A DNA stretch of 22,325 bases, taken from the NCBI GenBank assembly GCA_024278345.1, contig JAJRTK010000216.1, forward strand, positions 1 to 22,325, read 5' to 3'. The stretch comes from a bacterium. GTDB lineage: Bacteria > CSSED10-310 > JAJRTK01. The position numbers and the translations under genes were made by a program. Below the pieces are notes generated by a model. That model did not search any database, was not told the DNA's origin, and saw only the letters and a list, made by a program, of their open reading frames with translations. Position 1 is the first letter of the stretch. Every line of letters begins with the position of its first letter. Positions 9,601-17,382 of the stretch are shown piece after piece.

Positions 9601-9953
9601 AAAGCCTCATAGATCGGACAAATGTTCGGGTGCTCAATCCCCCCCTGGACCCGGGCCTCGCGAAGGAAACGCGGGACGGCGTCAGGCTGGTGCCCCTTGA
9701 CCAGCTTGAGGGCGACGCGCCGCCCCAAGCGGCGATCCACGGCTAGGTAAACGACGCCCATGCCACCAGAGCCCAGCTTCCTCATGAGGCGGTAGGCCCC
9801 GATTTCTGATGGTAAATCGCAAGATCCTGCTTCTCGGTCTGCCTTCGGCGAGAGCCTCCGATCAGCGGTGGGCACTTCACTCAGAGTGAGCGTCTCTTGG
9901 AGATTGATCAACTGTTTTTCACCGGCTGTGAGCTCGTCTTTGTCGCCAGCCAT
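6657..9953 (-). CDS. Membrane Ser/Thr protein kinase with C-terminal TPR-like region
   Basis: The 1098-residue protein has an N-terminal cytoplasmic Hanks-type kinase domain (about residues 54-315). Visible motifs are the glycine loop GSGGMG (61-66), catalytic Lys83 in VALKLVK, HRDVKPSN (169-176), DFG (193-195) and GTPAYMAPEQ (about 213-222). A single membrane segment at about 340-359 (LAFSVVGFLALATFMALLWG) is followed by some 740 residues of helical repeats, probably degenerate TPRs, predicted outside the membrane. All catalytic residues are present, so it should be active. The ATG at 9953 is chosen because AAGGAG lies just upstream; the frame is open to 10082 without a better start. It lies 58 bp upstream of the Lgt-like gene on the same strand, so they may share transcripts. 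The signal sensed and the targets are unknown. Confidence 0.92.
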   Translation of the reverse strand: MAGDKDELTAGEKQLINLQETLTLSEVPTADRRLSPKADREAGSCDLPSEIGAYRLMRKLGSGGMGVVYLAVDRRLGRRVALKLVKGHQPDAVPRFLREARVQGGIEHPNICPIYEALEFEGKPCIAMQYIDGRSLRDAAKLMTLDEKLALMVRVSHALHAAHQKGAVHRDVKPSNIMVEIGDDGVPWPYVMDFGLAVEPGKDDLTVANVVVGTPAYMAPEQASGGRGSVDRRTDVYGLGATLYHLLAGRPPFHGPSALDVIVQVLGKEPVLLSKYAPTIPRDLEILVMKCLEKEPPRRYPSALEVARELQRYLDGEPIRAMAPSLGYKFWKKARKNRLAFSVVGFLALATFMALLWGVRTTIRSRQRVRLAAEMAREIERFESVNRAIRMMPTHDVRPDFKGVRSRMVELNQGIETGRFPLQGPVYHAMARGWLVLGELPKAEELVRKAWRSGYREPGVSMTRGLILGLRYLQEIETAERLALAEEKEIIASSLRKAFREPALRYLEQGREAEESDGGISRILSSLLRGQYRQARQLAAEELNRRPWAFEVVRVSGDAWLREAGSDPAHSRKKVAELQDLLEKAYEAYSRATDLASSDFASWEGRCDAASRLFFFLGNLGDRSVGDWGVTIRNDCSMAVRADPDRPLAYTVRARALTLQGQWDAIDGRDPQASYEEALRLFSIARKKAPDDAYIRFQEAYLFQQVAQLKLARGEDALDELARAIGALESSAERLGGIPLVAMSLGWSLYQLGDERNKHGLDPDAAWKKSRLVLQKAVAMAPNDWRVFNNQGLVLTNIGYHYQIRGQDPSREYDAALKSYKAGLVLQPESVMLWRKLAILHRRYASWLTENGVDARAMFQSSLSAMEKALELDPSRTLYYVDLAELYNAMAIADFLEGRSPLENLTKAVDYLAKSTKEDPFIPGGDKLRATAWLIQAEFKLRRKQDGSAELAQSISLWERMVKRDSLARAGLAKALLVRARATEKGRAHESFLDLKRVVRLACALVQENPVSVPGLLLQAEASMRLFLAGFPEGIHDAQAALERVFAVIPEQARARAILGCLGTGALFSTLGTAPLMANEVRQRYPRLDLDFGDCLLP

Positions 9954-10200
9954 CCGGGCTCCTTCTACCCCCACCCTCTCTACCTGACTGCGGCCACGGG
10001 GAGCTGTGTTCTTCTCCCGCTTTGGGTTATAGGCCACGCCTTCCCTCCACGTAACAGGAAAAAATCCTCGCTCAAGCGCCACTGGCCCTCACGACGGAAA
10101 CGGCTCCCACGGCCAGTTTAGAACCTTCCCCAGGATGAAGCGACAAGAGACCGCGGACTCTTTTTCGCAGTCCCACCGGGCACGATATGTGGACTTGAGA

Positions 10201-10226
10201 TTCTCCGGTTTCTCATCCGGAGAAAC
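10201..10226. repeat. Overlapping, mutually exclusive inverted repeats
   Basis: TTCTCCGG (10201-10208) pairs with CCGGAGAA (10217-10224), while GTTTCTC (10208-10214) pairs with GAGAAAC (10220-10226). The two stems share bases and cannot form together. They sit about 250 bp upstream of the kinase start and 70 bp upstream of the plus-strand promoter. The symmetry could be an operator or an RNA switch; no function is shown. Confidence 0.5.
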
Positions 10227-10269
10227 TCCACAAGCCTCCATCCCAGATATCTCACCACGCCCCCCGGTC

Positions 10270-10301
10270 TTGACAAATCAATCACCTACAGCGAGTATAC
10301 T
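10270..10301 (+). promoter_or_regulatory. Putative sigma70 promoter for secG
   Basis: A perfect -35 TTGACA (10270-10275) is followed by a good -10 TATACT (10296-10301). The 20-nt spacer is longer than the usual 16-18 nt, which lowers confidence. Transcription would start near 10308 and give a leader of about 205 nt before secG. The -10 overlaps its own inverted complement (AGTATA, 10294-10299), so some minus-strand activity is possible. Confidence 0.4.
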
Positions 10302-10514
10302 GTTCCGGTTTCGCTACTAGCACTCGGTCTTTCTTCCGGGAACTCCCATGGCGACTCCCAAGACTCGGGTTTTTCACCACGGATCGTCACGAAGTAGCCT
10401 GAGGTGTGTGTCCGCGGCGGGAAGATCCCTCGGCCCTGGCAACGCATCGGGCGCGGCAAATTGGTCCCTTGTAAGAAATCCGGGCAACTGACTCTGAACC
10501 CGAAAGTGGCAACG

Positions 10515-11063
10515 ATGCACGCACTCCTTACGCTCGCTCATATATTGGTCTGTGTCTTCTTAATCATGGTGGTCCTCCTGCAAACGGGCAAGGGACAGGA
10601 TCTCGCTTCCGCATTCGGCGGGGGGGCCAGCCAAACGGTCTTCGGATCTGCCGGGGGCGCCAGTGCCCTGACAAAAGCAACAAGCTTGGCGGCAATCCTC
10701 TTTATGGTCACCTCTTTGGGCCTTGCAATCATGTCGTCGCAATCCAAATCGACGATGGAGACCATACCGACCTCCGAACCCGCCGCGCCCTTTCAGAAGG
10801 CTCCACCGTTTCAAGAGGGGGAGCTCCCGGCGGAAGATCCCCTCGCTCCCGCGACCAGTCCGGAGTCTGCGGTGGAACAGGACCGGGCACCAGCCGGGAC
10901 GAGCCAAGAGGGGAATATCCCGGATCAGGATCCAGCAAACCAGCCACAACCGGCACAACAGCCCGTGGGGGGAAGCACGCTGGAAGAAGATCCTTACGGA
11001 CCACCGATTCCCTTCGGCCCCGCTGAAGAGAAGCCGGCTGAAAACTCCTCCAACCGGGAATAG
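10515..11063 (+). CDS. secG: Protein translocase subunit SecG
   Basis: SecG is the small SecYEG translocon subunit in the inner membrane that aids SecA-driven export. The N-terminal 75 residues match the family: a first membrane helix (LLTLAHILVCVFLIMVVLLQ), the hallmark GKGQDLASAFGGGASQTVFG loop, and a second helix (about residues 52-70). The protein is 182 residues, about twice the usual length, because of a Pro/Glu/Gln-rich tail of roughly 110 residues with EEDP/AEDP motifs that is likely disordered. The ATG at 10515 is chosen because the SecG-like helix starts immediately; the Shine-Dalgarno is weak (GAAAG). A GTG at 10404 would add 37 residues unlike SecG. The gene stands alone and is convergent with the TPR gene, 63 bp away. 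Confidence 0.92.
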   Translation: MHALLTLAHILVCVFLIMVVLLQTGKGQDLASAFGGGASQTVFGSAGGASALTKATSLAAILFMVTSLGLAIMSSQSKSTMETIPTSEPAAPFQKAPPFQEGELPAEDPLAPATSPESAVEQDRAPAGTSQEGNIPDQDPANQPQPAQQPVGGSTLEEDPYGPPIPFGPAEEKPAENSSNRE

Positions 11064-11126
11064 CAGCGGCGGGGACTCTGTATGCACCACTTTTCGGGGC
11101 ACCCGGAGTCGCCCACGGCTTCCTCG

Positions 11127-14100
11127 CTACAGGAAGGAGACCCGGTCTTTCGATCCGTTCCCAGAATCGACGCCCAGCTTGCGAAGCCTCTGACGAACGT
11201 CTCGGAACTCCGGATCCAGCACGGTCACCGAGCGATAGGCTTCCGCCGCCTTGTTGAGATCCCCTTGCTGCTCGTAGGCGAGACCCATTTCATAGCTGAG
11301 CCCGACCCGATCGTCTTTGGAACATTTGGAATCCTCCAGACCCTTTTGGAAGAAGCCCAATGCCTTCTGGATCTCGCCGAGCTGGAGATAGCACAAGCCA
11401 ATATTGCTCAAGCAATCGACTCGCCGATGCTCATCGCCAGCCGCCCGATTGAACTCATCTACCGCCTCGTCTAAAAGGCCCATCTCCTTGTAGGCAATTC
11501 CAAGGTTATAATGGGTATCGTAATCTTCCTTCGACACCTGGGCCTCGATGCCCTCCCGCAACTGCCGGAAGAGCTCGGCAACATTCTCTTCTTCCTGAGT
11601 CTCTTCGGAATCGCTCTCCGTCAGCAAAAACTCACCGAGATCGACCAACTCTTCGCTCGGCTCCGATTCATCACCCAACTTGAAGAAGCCGGAATCCATG
11701 TCCAGCAGATCTGACGATGGCACCGGTGGAGCAGGAGAGGCTGCCTTTTTCCGGGGCTGGGCTTTGGGTTTGGGCGCCCCATGGGAAGGCTGGACCGACG
11801 AAGGCCGGGGCTGGGCTTTGGGTTTGGGCGCCCCATGGGAAGGCTGGACCGACGAAGGGGTCAGCCTCCCGGGCTGCTGCCGGGAAGCAGCGGGAATCGC
11901 AAGAGGCCCAGTCGATTGCTTTTCTGAAGAAGCCGTTTCTTGAGAAACCTTCTTTCGACCACGACTGGGCCGCGCCATTTTCTCCAACTCGTCGAGAACC
12001 GACATCTTACGAGATTTCGGCGAACTCCTAGGTTTTGATCCCGGTTTCCCCGAATGGCTCGAAGTGGCACCAGGGCCCGGAGGCCTCTTCCCGTCGGAGG
12101 GTCGGGGCGATCTTGTTCCGGGCATGGCTTTTGGTCTTCTGCCAGCTTGGCCTCGGGACTTGGAAGAAGCCGCGACTTTCCGCCGCGTGGAGGGCGGCGG
12201 CTTCGTTTTTGAAGAGCGGCCAGATCCAAGGGCATCCAAAGAGGCGGCGGCATCACGCCTGGCTCTCGGCGCCCCCGGTTTTGCGGGGGAAGCTTTCGTA
12301 GGCGCCGGCGCCTGGCGCCGAACTTGGGCCGGTTGTGGAGGCCGCCCCGCACCTGGTTGAGGTCGCGCCGCCACCCGCTGTTGTGGTCGGTTCGGCGGAG
12401 TTGCTGGCCGACGAGTTGGAGTATGTCCTACGAATTCATCCAGGCGCAGATCCAAATCCGCGGGCGATGACTCTTGTTTTGGCAGAACTGGATTGTGCCC
12501 TCTGGTACCTGCACGGCCTTCCACCGGCGGCGACACTCTTGACACCGTAGGCTTGGGCTTGTTGGCGACTGCGGCCTTGGGAGGTGGTTTTCGCGGCGCA
12601 GGCGCTTGCCCCATAGGGGACAAGCCCGTTGAAGCAGGAATTCCCTGCCTCGCCGTAGGAGCCCTGGAAGGCTGCTTCGGGGGAGAAGGTGAAGGATCGG
12701 ACCAATTCGATGGAACGGAGGCATGGGAAATCGCTTGCCTGGGCTCAGGGCGGGGTGAGGCAACAGGCACTTTGGGGGCGGTCGCTGGTTGGGAAGCGGG
12801 AATGTCGTTCCAGGCCGATGATGAGACAATGGGACTTTCCATTTGGATTTCGGCACTTTCCGCGGCGAATCCTTCCCCAAGATCCAGGTCGGTGAGATCG
12901 ACGTCGAAGAGGTTGGAGGACTCGCTCTCTCCATATCCTGCCATGCTGCCCGCCAACACCGCTTCCATCGGGTTTGCTTCATTGCCGCCAAACCCCACTT
13001 CCCCTCCGAAGTTGCCAAAATCTCCAGACCCGAGGTCAGCAAAATCGATTTCGTGGGCGCTATCGATATCGAGCTCGGTAGCTCCCCGCAACTCTTCAAT
13101 GTCAATTTCATCAATGTCGAGGTCGATGGTTTTCCCCAGTTCGATCTTTTGTGGCTCGGGCTCAGGTTCCACGATCTGGACAAGGCCGTCGATCCGCGTC
13201 TGAACGCTGGCATCAGCGGGATTGGCGTCCAGAACATCCCGGTAGACATGGAGCGCCCGCTCAAGCTCGCCCTTCGTCTCCAACAAGACCGCCAGGCGCC
13301 TCCCAAAAGCGCTCCTTTCTTTTCGATCACCGCGGATGACGGCCGCCTTGTACTGGCAATCAAGGAAACCATCTTGGTCGTCGAGGTGAGGGGCAAACTC
13401 GGTCAACAGGCGCGTCGCCGTCGCCACCTCTCCTTCGTCGAAGGCGTGATCGATCACCTTGGCTAGATGGAACCAAGCCCGCAACGGATTTCGCACCTGC
13501 ACGTAAAGGCTCGACAGGAACTCCCGAACATGAAGCTGCGCCGGCTCGGCCTCCACGACCTTCTCTAAGAGCGGGATGGAAGCCTCGTATCGACCGACTT
13601 TCGCGTAGGCGTTCCCCAGAAGTGACAACGCCTGGATGCTCACATCCCCAGCCAGCTCCCGAAGCCTCTCCAAAACTTCAATCGCCTTGGGGAAGTTCTC
13701 CTGGTTCATGAAGATCGTTGCCAACCCTTTGAGGGCGGCGACATTGTCCGGTTGCAGATCCCTTACGCGAGTGTAGTAGGAGAGAGCTTCATCGATCTTG
13801 CCGCTTTTGGCCAACTTCTCCGCGACGCTGCTCAGTTGCTCCGCCGCTTCGGACGACATCCCCTGCTTCATGTAAAGCTCGGCCAACCTGAGCTTGACCT
13901 TGAGGTTTTTCGGATCGAGATCGACGATATCTTTGTACGTCGTCAGGGCCTTACTTTTGTCACCGCGGGCCAGGTACTGATCCGCCGCGGTCTTGTAGTT
14001 CGTGATGGCATCGCCGATGAGTCCCTGATCCGCGTATAGCCGGGCGAGCTTGAGATAGACCTCAACTCTCTTGCGATCCGTCCTTAGAATCTTCTTGTAG

Positions 14101-14342
14101 AGCGCAATCGTATAGGACATGAAGCCTTCGGCTTCGTACGCTTGAGCGGCCTCTGAAAATGTCTTGATCGCAAGTTCTCGATCCCCCTGCTTGAGATAGA
14201 GATCGCCAAGAGTGTTCTTGTAGGTCTTCTCGTGCGGATCATCCTCGATCAACTTCAAGTATTCGTTGATCGCCTTGGCATATTGAGCCTTCTGAGCATA
14301 TCTTTGGGCATTTTTCAGCACTTTGGCTTTATTGAGGGCCAT
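11127..14342 (-). CDS. Large TPR protein with disordered basic middle region
   Basis: The protein has 1071 residues and no signal peptide. Residues 1-390 are tandem TPR-like helical repeats (for example YLKLARLYADQGLIGDAITN and the repeat starting at about 145). Residues 395-510 are acidic with LDIDEIDIEEL-type motifs and a Gly-rich patch. Residues 510-890 are a low-complexity Pro/Ala/Lys/Arg/Ser region, and 935-1060 hold further TPRs (YNLGIAYKEMGLLDEAVDEF). This suggests a cytoplasmic scaffold that binds partners at both ends. The ATG at 14342 follows AGGA at 4 nt and has a strong promoter at 14426-14454. I cannot assign a pathway; motility or cell-polarity scaffolds in deltaproteobacteria look broadly similar, but that is only resemblance. 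Confidence 0.85.
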   Translation of the reverse strand: MALNKAKVLKNAQRYAQKAQYAKAINEYLKLIEDDPHEKTYKNTLGDLYLKQGDRELAIKTFSEAAQAYEAEGFMSYTIALYKKILRTDRKRVEVYLKLARLYADQGLIGDAITNYKTAADQYLARGDKSKALTTYKDIVDLDPKNLKVKLRLAELYMKQGMSSEAAEQLSSVAEKLAKSGKIDEALSYYTRVRDLQPDNVAALKGLATIFMNQENFPKAIEVLERLRELAGDVSIQALSLLGNAYAKVGRYEASIPLLEKVVEAEPAQLHVREFLSSLYVQVRNPLRAWFHLAKVIDHAFDEGEVATATRLLTEFAPHLDDQDGFLDCQYKAAVIRGDRKERSAFGRRLAVLLETKGELERALHVYRDVLDANPADASVQTRIDGLVQIVEPEPEPQKIELGKTIDLDIDEIDIEELRGATELDIDSAHEIDFADLGSGDFGNFGGEVGFGGNEANPMEAVLAGSMAGYGESESSNLFDVDLTDLDLGEGFAAESAEIQMESPIVSSSAWNDIPASQPATAPKVPVASPRPEPRQAISHASVPSNWSDPSPSPPKQPSRAPTARQGIPASTGLSPMGQAPAPRKPPPKAAVANKPKPTVSRVSPPVEGRAGTRGHNPVLPKQESSPADLDLRLDEFVGHTPTRRPATPPNRPQQRVAARPQPGAGRPPQPAQVRRQAPAPTKASPAKPGAPRARRDAAASLDALGSGRSSKTKPPPSTRRKVAASSKSRGQAGRRPKAMPGTRSPRPSDGKRPPGPGATSSHSGKPGSKPRSSPKSRKMSVLDELEKMARPSRGRKKVSQETASSEKQSTGPLAIPAASRQQPGRLTPSSVQPSHGAPKPKAQPRPSSVQPSHGAPKPKAQPRKKAASPAPPVPSSDLLDMDSGFFKLGDESEPSEELVDLGEFLLTESDSEETQEEENVAELFRQLREGIEAQVSKEDYDTHYNLGIAYKEMGLLDEAVDEFNRAAGDEHRRVDCLSNIGLCYLQLGEIQKALGFFQKGLEDSKCSKDDRVGLSYEMGLAYEQQGDLNKAAEAYRSVTVLDPEFRDVRQRLRKLGVDSGNGSKDRVSFL
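11751..11858 (-). repeat. Perfect 54-bp tandem duplication in TPR gene
   Basis: The 54 bases at 11751-11804 are repeated identically at 11805-11858. They encode two copies of an 18-residue unit containing SSVQPSHGAPKPKAQPR (residues about 829-864) in the disordered region. Identity at every base, including third codon positions, points to a recent duplication or recent homogenisation. Confidence 0.93.
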
Positions 14343-14425
14343 CGAGTCCTACCAATCCTGAACAACGAGACGCCCGAACAGGCCACTCACGCAGCTCTGC
14401 CCGCATAGAAAGGATCTCTATTATT

Positions 14426-14454
14426 TTATAACAGCGGCCCAAGAAAGGTGTCAA
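14426..14454 (-). promoter_or_regulatory. Sigma70-type promoter of the TPR gene
   Basis: On the minus strand a perfect -35 TTGACA (14454-14449) is separated by exactly 17 nt from a -10 TTATAA (14431-14426) in an AT-rich patch that stands out in this GC-rich region. Transcription would begin near 14419, giving a leader of about 75 nt to the TPR gene start at 14342. The -35 hexamer sits at the centre of the inverted repeat 14436-14467. Confidence 0.7.
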
Positions 14455-14467
14455 CCTTCCCTGGGCC
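14436..14467 (-). terminator. 14-bp-stem hairpin after permease, overlapping TPR promoter
   Basis: As minus-strand RNA, GGCCCAGGGAAGGT pairs with ACCTTTCTTGGGCC across a TGAC loop, giving 14 pairs of which two are G-U. It begins 50 nt after the permease stop, where a terminator is expected. There is no proper U-tract after it (GCTGTTATAAAAT follows), so intrinsic termination is uncertain. The loop and its closing base pair coincide with the -35 hexamer of the TPR promoter, so it could instead or also be an operator. Confidence 0.55.
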
Positions 14468-14516
14468 AAACCGCACCCGCCGAAGCGCCACGGGTCCGTT
14501 CCACCACGGCGAAGGA

Positions 14517-15080
14517 TCAGCCCAAGTGAAGCACCTCGTCATGGGTCTTACTCTCCAGTGACCAGTGGGTCAGCCCCCGCTCTTCGTCCGTTCCAGGAAT
14601 CAGATTATCCAGAATCAGCGCCAAAAATGCTCCGACGGCCATCCCGGTCTGGCCCAAAGTGTTGAAGATATTGGCGAGCCATTTCCAAGAATCGCTCCAC
14701 ACCAACAGGTTCTCCGCAAAGTAGCTTGGCACGCTCAGACCCATGAAGAAAGCGAAACCGATGATGAACAAGTTCCTAGACGAGTTGAGATCGACGAACT
14801 GGAGGTTCGACAGGCCCACGGCAGTGATCATCCCAAACAGCGCGCAATACATCCCGCCGACGATGGGCTGGGGAAGCGTCGTGAAGAGCGCCCCAAATTT
14901 CGGGACCGCCCCAAGGAGGAGCATGAGGAGCGCCCCCATCTGCACCACGCGCCGAGATCCCACGCGGGTCAACCCGATGGCACCGATGTTCTCACTGTAG
15001 CTGGTGGTGCCGTTCCCCGTCCCAAAGACTCCCGCCACCAAGCAGCCAACCCCTTCGGTCCCAATCCCGCGGCTGATCAT
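14517..15080 (-). CDS. NCS2/NAT nucleobase permease, C-terminal part (frameshifted)
   Basis: This frame encodes the C-terminal 187 residues of a nucleobase-cation symporter-2 (uracil/xanthine permease) family protein. It carries the NAT signature [11 protein letters not shown] followed by four to five membrane segments (for example [22 protein letters not shown]). It is out of frame by one base with the N-terminal part (15077-15958). The first ATG (15080) overlaps the upstream TGA as ATGA, with no Shine-Dalgarno, so translation could occur by termination-reinitiation. One extra A in the AAA at 15080-15082 (minus strand) would give a continuous 480-residue permease of normal length. It may be a sequencing error, a recent mutation or a genuinely split transporter. 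Confidence 0.8.
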   Translation of the reverse strand: MISRGIGTEGVGCLVAGVFGTGNGTTSYSENIGAIGLTRVGSRRVVQMGALLMLLLGAVPKFGALFTTLPQPIVGGMYCALFGMITAVGLSNLQFVDLNSSRNLFIIGFAFFMGLSVPSYFAENLLVWSDSWKWLANIFNTLGQTGMAVGAFLALILDNLIPGTDEERGLTHWSLESKTHDEVLHLG

Positions 15081-15958
15081 TTCGCGTCGGGCACCGGCGC
15101 CCCGCTCATCCTGGCAGCGGCATAATAATCCCCTATCGACTCCACCATGGAAGCAATGTACCCCGCCAACATGCCCACAATCGCAGCAGCACCAAACGTC
15201 GGCCAGCCCCACTGAAAAGGATAGGGAACCCGGATCCACGGTGCGTTCCGGAGCTTCTCCAAACTGCAATAGGCCGGATGTCCCGGATCGAAGACCCCAA
15301 AAGCCGTCAGGAGTGCCGCCACCAACCAGGCACGCCCCATCCCCAAGAGAATCGGATAGAGCTCGAAAATCCGGTGACTCCGCCGGAGAACCTGCGAAAA
15401 GAGGATGATGAGCACGATGGTCAACCCACCGATGGGCCAGTATTTTCCGGCTTCCGGCGCCCCGAAAGAAAAGAGGGCCAAGCCGATAAGTGCAATGGTG
15501 GGCGCTATCGTCACCGGACCCACTAGATGAAGAAACCGCCCCATCAGCCCCGAATAGCCAATGGCTATCTCAAAAACAGCTCCGGCTATGACGGCACCCT
15601 GGATATGCTGCATCCGCACTTCCCAGCCCCCCTGGCCGAGAGCCGCCATTCCGCAAATCGTGATGGCCGGCGTCAAAAAGGAAAAGGTGCCACCTTGAAC
15701 GATGGGCAACCGGTTTCCCCAGGTGGTCTGGAGCAGCGTCGTGATCCCGCTCACGAAAAACATCGTGCTGATCAGAATGCCCAAGGCCACGGGATCCCCG
15801 TCGATCCGCAACGGCTTCGAAAGGATCAGCGGAATCGCCACCGTGGAGCCGAACATCGTCAAGTAGTGCTGGAGTCCGAGAACCAGGCTCTCGCCTAACG
15901 GTGGAACATCATCGATGCCATAAATCAGGTCGGTCGATTTTTTCGAAGCCTGGGCCAT
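15077..15958 (-). CDS. NCS2/NAT nucleobase permease, N-terminal part (frameshifted)
   Basis: The 293 residues form the N-terminal part of a uracil/xanthine-type permease that moves nucleobases into the cell with protons or sodium. The family QH motif is present in the first helix ([20 protein letters not shown]), with [15 protein letters not shown] and several further membrane segments. It ends SGAPVPDAK then TGA, where family members read on into the frame at 14517-15080. The ATG at 15958 follows AAGGA at 5-6 nt. The gene lies 182 bp downstream of the ureidopropionase gene on the same strand, which suggests uracil or dihydrouracil as substrate. Substrate choice among uracil, xanthine and ascorbate cannot be fixed from motifs alone. 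Confidence 0.82.
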   Translation of the reverse strand: MAQASKKSTDLIYGIDDVPPLGESLVLGLQHYLTMFGSTVAIPLILSKPLRIDGDPVALGILISTMFFVSGITTLLQTTWGNRLPIVQGGTFSFLTPAITICGMAALGQGGWEVRMQHIQGAVIAGAVFEIAIGYSGLMGRFLHLVGPVTIAPTIALIGLALFSFGAPEAGKYWPIGGLTIVLIILFSQVLRRSHRIFELYPILLGMGRAWLVAALLTAFGVFDPGHPAYCSLEKLRNAPWIRVPYPFQWGWPTFGAAAIVGMLAGYIASMVESIGDYYAAARMSGAPVPDAK

Positions 15959-16140
15959 GGGATCCTTCCGTATAAAACAAAGCCGTCAACGAAGGGGACC
16001 GGGGCACCGCCCACCGATCCCACGGGCGTAAGATGTGAACGATGGGAGCGGCCGCGAGCAGCGTGAACGGAACGCAACTCAAAAAGAGAGTCTCCGGGCA
16101 ACTTCGAAATCTCGCGGCCTTCCATAATAAAGAGACGGAC

Positions 16141-17007
16141 TCAGTATTCCACCAGCTCGTCGTACGCCTCGGGACGGCGGTCGCGGTAGAACTGCCAAAC
16201 CTTGCGCACCTCGTTGATCACGTCCAGGTCGAGGTCGGCGATGACCAGCTCATCCTTGTCCTCGGAGGCTTCGGCTAAAATCTTCCCTCGGGGATTCACG
16301 AAGTAACTGGTTCCATAGAACTTTCCGATGTTCCAGGGAGCTTCCTCGCCCACGCGGTTGATACAGCCCATATAATAGCCGTTGGCCACCGAATGGGCGG
16401 GCTGCTCGAGCTTCCAGAGATACTGGCTCAGGCCGGCAACCGTGGCCGAAGGATTGAAAACGATTTCCGCGCCATTGAGGCCCAGGCAGCGGGCACCTTC
16501 GGGGAAATGCCGATCATAGCAGATATAGACGCCCACCTTGGCGTAACGTGTCTCAAAGACGGGATAACCGCCGTTTCCGGGCTTGAAGAAAAATTTCTCC
16601 CAAAATCCGGAGGTCTGGGGAATGTGCTGCTTGCGGTATTTCCCAAGGTAAGCGCCGTCAGCGTCGAGAACCGCGGCGGTATTGTAATAAACTCCCCGGA
16701 TCGTCTCTTCGTACAGAGGAACCACCATGGCCATCTCATATTTCTTCGCATACTCCGACATGAGACTGGTGGTGGGCCCGGGAATCTGCTCGGCGGCGTC
16801 ATACCAGCGCTTGTCCTGGCTGGGGCAAAAGTAGGGGCCGTTAAAAATCTCCTGCAGGCAGAGGATCTGAACGCCCTCCTGGCCGGCCTGGTCGATGAGG
16901 GGAAGGTGCTTGTCCAGCATCGCCTTCTGGATCTCGGAAACGGGCCTGGATTCGTCGTTCAAGGGGTTACTGCACTGGATGAGTCCGCAGCGCACGATGT
17001 CGCTCAT
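16141..17007 (-). CDS. Beta-ureidopropionase (N-carbamoyl-beta-alanine amidohydrolase)
   Basis: This 288-residue nitrilase-superfamily amidase has the catalytic triad Glu53 (LCLQEIF), Lys126 (GKYRKQHIP) and Cys163 (VYICYDRHFPEGAR). Segments such as GLNGAEIVFNPSATVAGLSQ and SVANGYYMGCINRVGEE are typical of beta-ureidopropionase, the last step of reductive uracil and thymine breakdown, releasing ammonia, CO2 and beta-alanine. N-carbamoylputrescine amidase is a related alternative, but the PreA-like gene and permease nearby favour pyrimidine catabolism. The ATG at 17007 is preceded by AGGAG at 8 nt. No dihydropyrimidinase gene is in the window, so the middle step must be encoded elsewhere. Confidence 0.88.
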   Translation of the reverse strand: MSDIVRCGLIQCSNPLNDESRPVSEIQKAMLDKHLPLIDQAGQEGVQILCLQEIFNGPYFCPSQDKRWYDAAEQIPGPTTSLMSEYAKKYEMAMVVPLYEETIRGVYYNTAAVLDADGAYLGKYRKQHIPQTSGFWEKFFFKPGNGGYPVFETRYAKVGVYICYDRHFPEGARCLGLNGAEIVFNPSATVAGLSQYLWKLEQPAHSVANGYYMGCINRVGEEAPWNIGKFYGTSYFVNPRGKILAEASEDKDELVIADLDLDVINEVRKVWQFYRDRRPEAYDELVEY

Positions 17008-17382
17008 GGTCGTCTCTCCTGTTCATTCCGATTCATTCCGGCGCCCGCTTTGGCCGGGCGATTTGCACAACGGGAAGAAGTGACTGTAAACGTTCTTTAA
17101 GCTGCCTTCAACCCAGACCTCTCACCAGAAAGGCCGCAGAACGGCACCGAGCCTCCAGTGATGGCGTTTTCGATGGGTGCCATTTCAGATAAAACCGTTT
17201 TTTTTTTTTTGTTGAGTCCGCTCCCGGCGGCATGACCCACGCCTCCGGCGCGGGTTCCCCTCGGTCGCCGCCACTCGCCTCTTTTCACCCCAAGGAGCCG
17301 TCTCGTCACCCAAATACCAAAGGGGCAAGAGGCCTGCTCTTGCGAGTTCTTTCCCGAAAAATCATGCGGAATTTGAAAACCC
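17008..17382. other. Divergent intergenic region with poly-T tract
   Basis: These 375 bp lie between the minus-strand ureidopropionase and the plus-strand TPR gene, and I see no supported gene. They contain an ATTCCG repeat close to the ureidopropionase start, a hairpin CGCCCG/CGGGCG (17042-17060) and a run of 13 T (17198-17210), unusual for this GC-rich DNA. A 5-bp stem ATGGC/GCCAT lies just before the T run (17161-17183), but it is not a convincing terminator. No clear promoter was found on either strand. Confidence 0.5.

Larger units (their letters stand above)
9954..10514. other. Divergent intergenic region between kinase gene and secG
   Basis: This 561-bp stretch contains no ORF I can support. 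It should hold the promoters of the minus-strand kinase gene and the plus-strand secG. A weak minus-strand -10-like TATAAC lies at 10026-10031 with a poor -35 (TTACGT) 17 nt upstream. The better plus-strand promoter and a double hairpin are listed separately. The roughly 210 nt between the plus-strand promoter and secG would form a long leader. I recognise no known riboswitch in it. Confidence 0.6.

Noticed and set aside
8427-9746. 439-residue plus-strand ORF
   Set aside because: It lies entirely opposite the kinase domain, whose motifs are unmistakable on the minus strand; the plus-strand product shows no domain.
10135-10320. 61-residue plus-strand ORF in the kinase-secG gap
   Set aside because: No ribosome site or recognisable feature, and it runs across the putative promoter.
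12493-13466. Plus-strand ORFs opposite the TPR protein
   Set aside because: They mirror the low-complexity region and lack domains or ribosome-binding sites.
15081-15269. Longer start for the C-terminal permease fragment
   Set aside because: The sequence before 15080 in that frame is not permease-like and overlaps the true N-terminal frame; the ATG overlapping the stop fits better.
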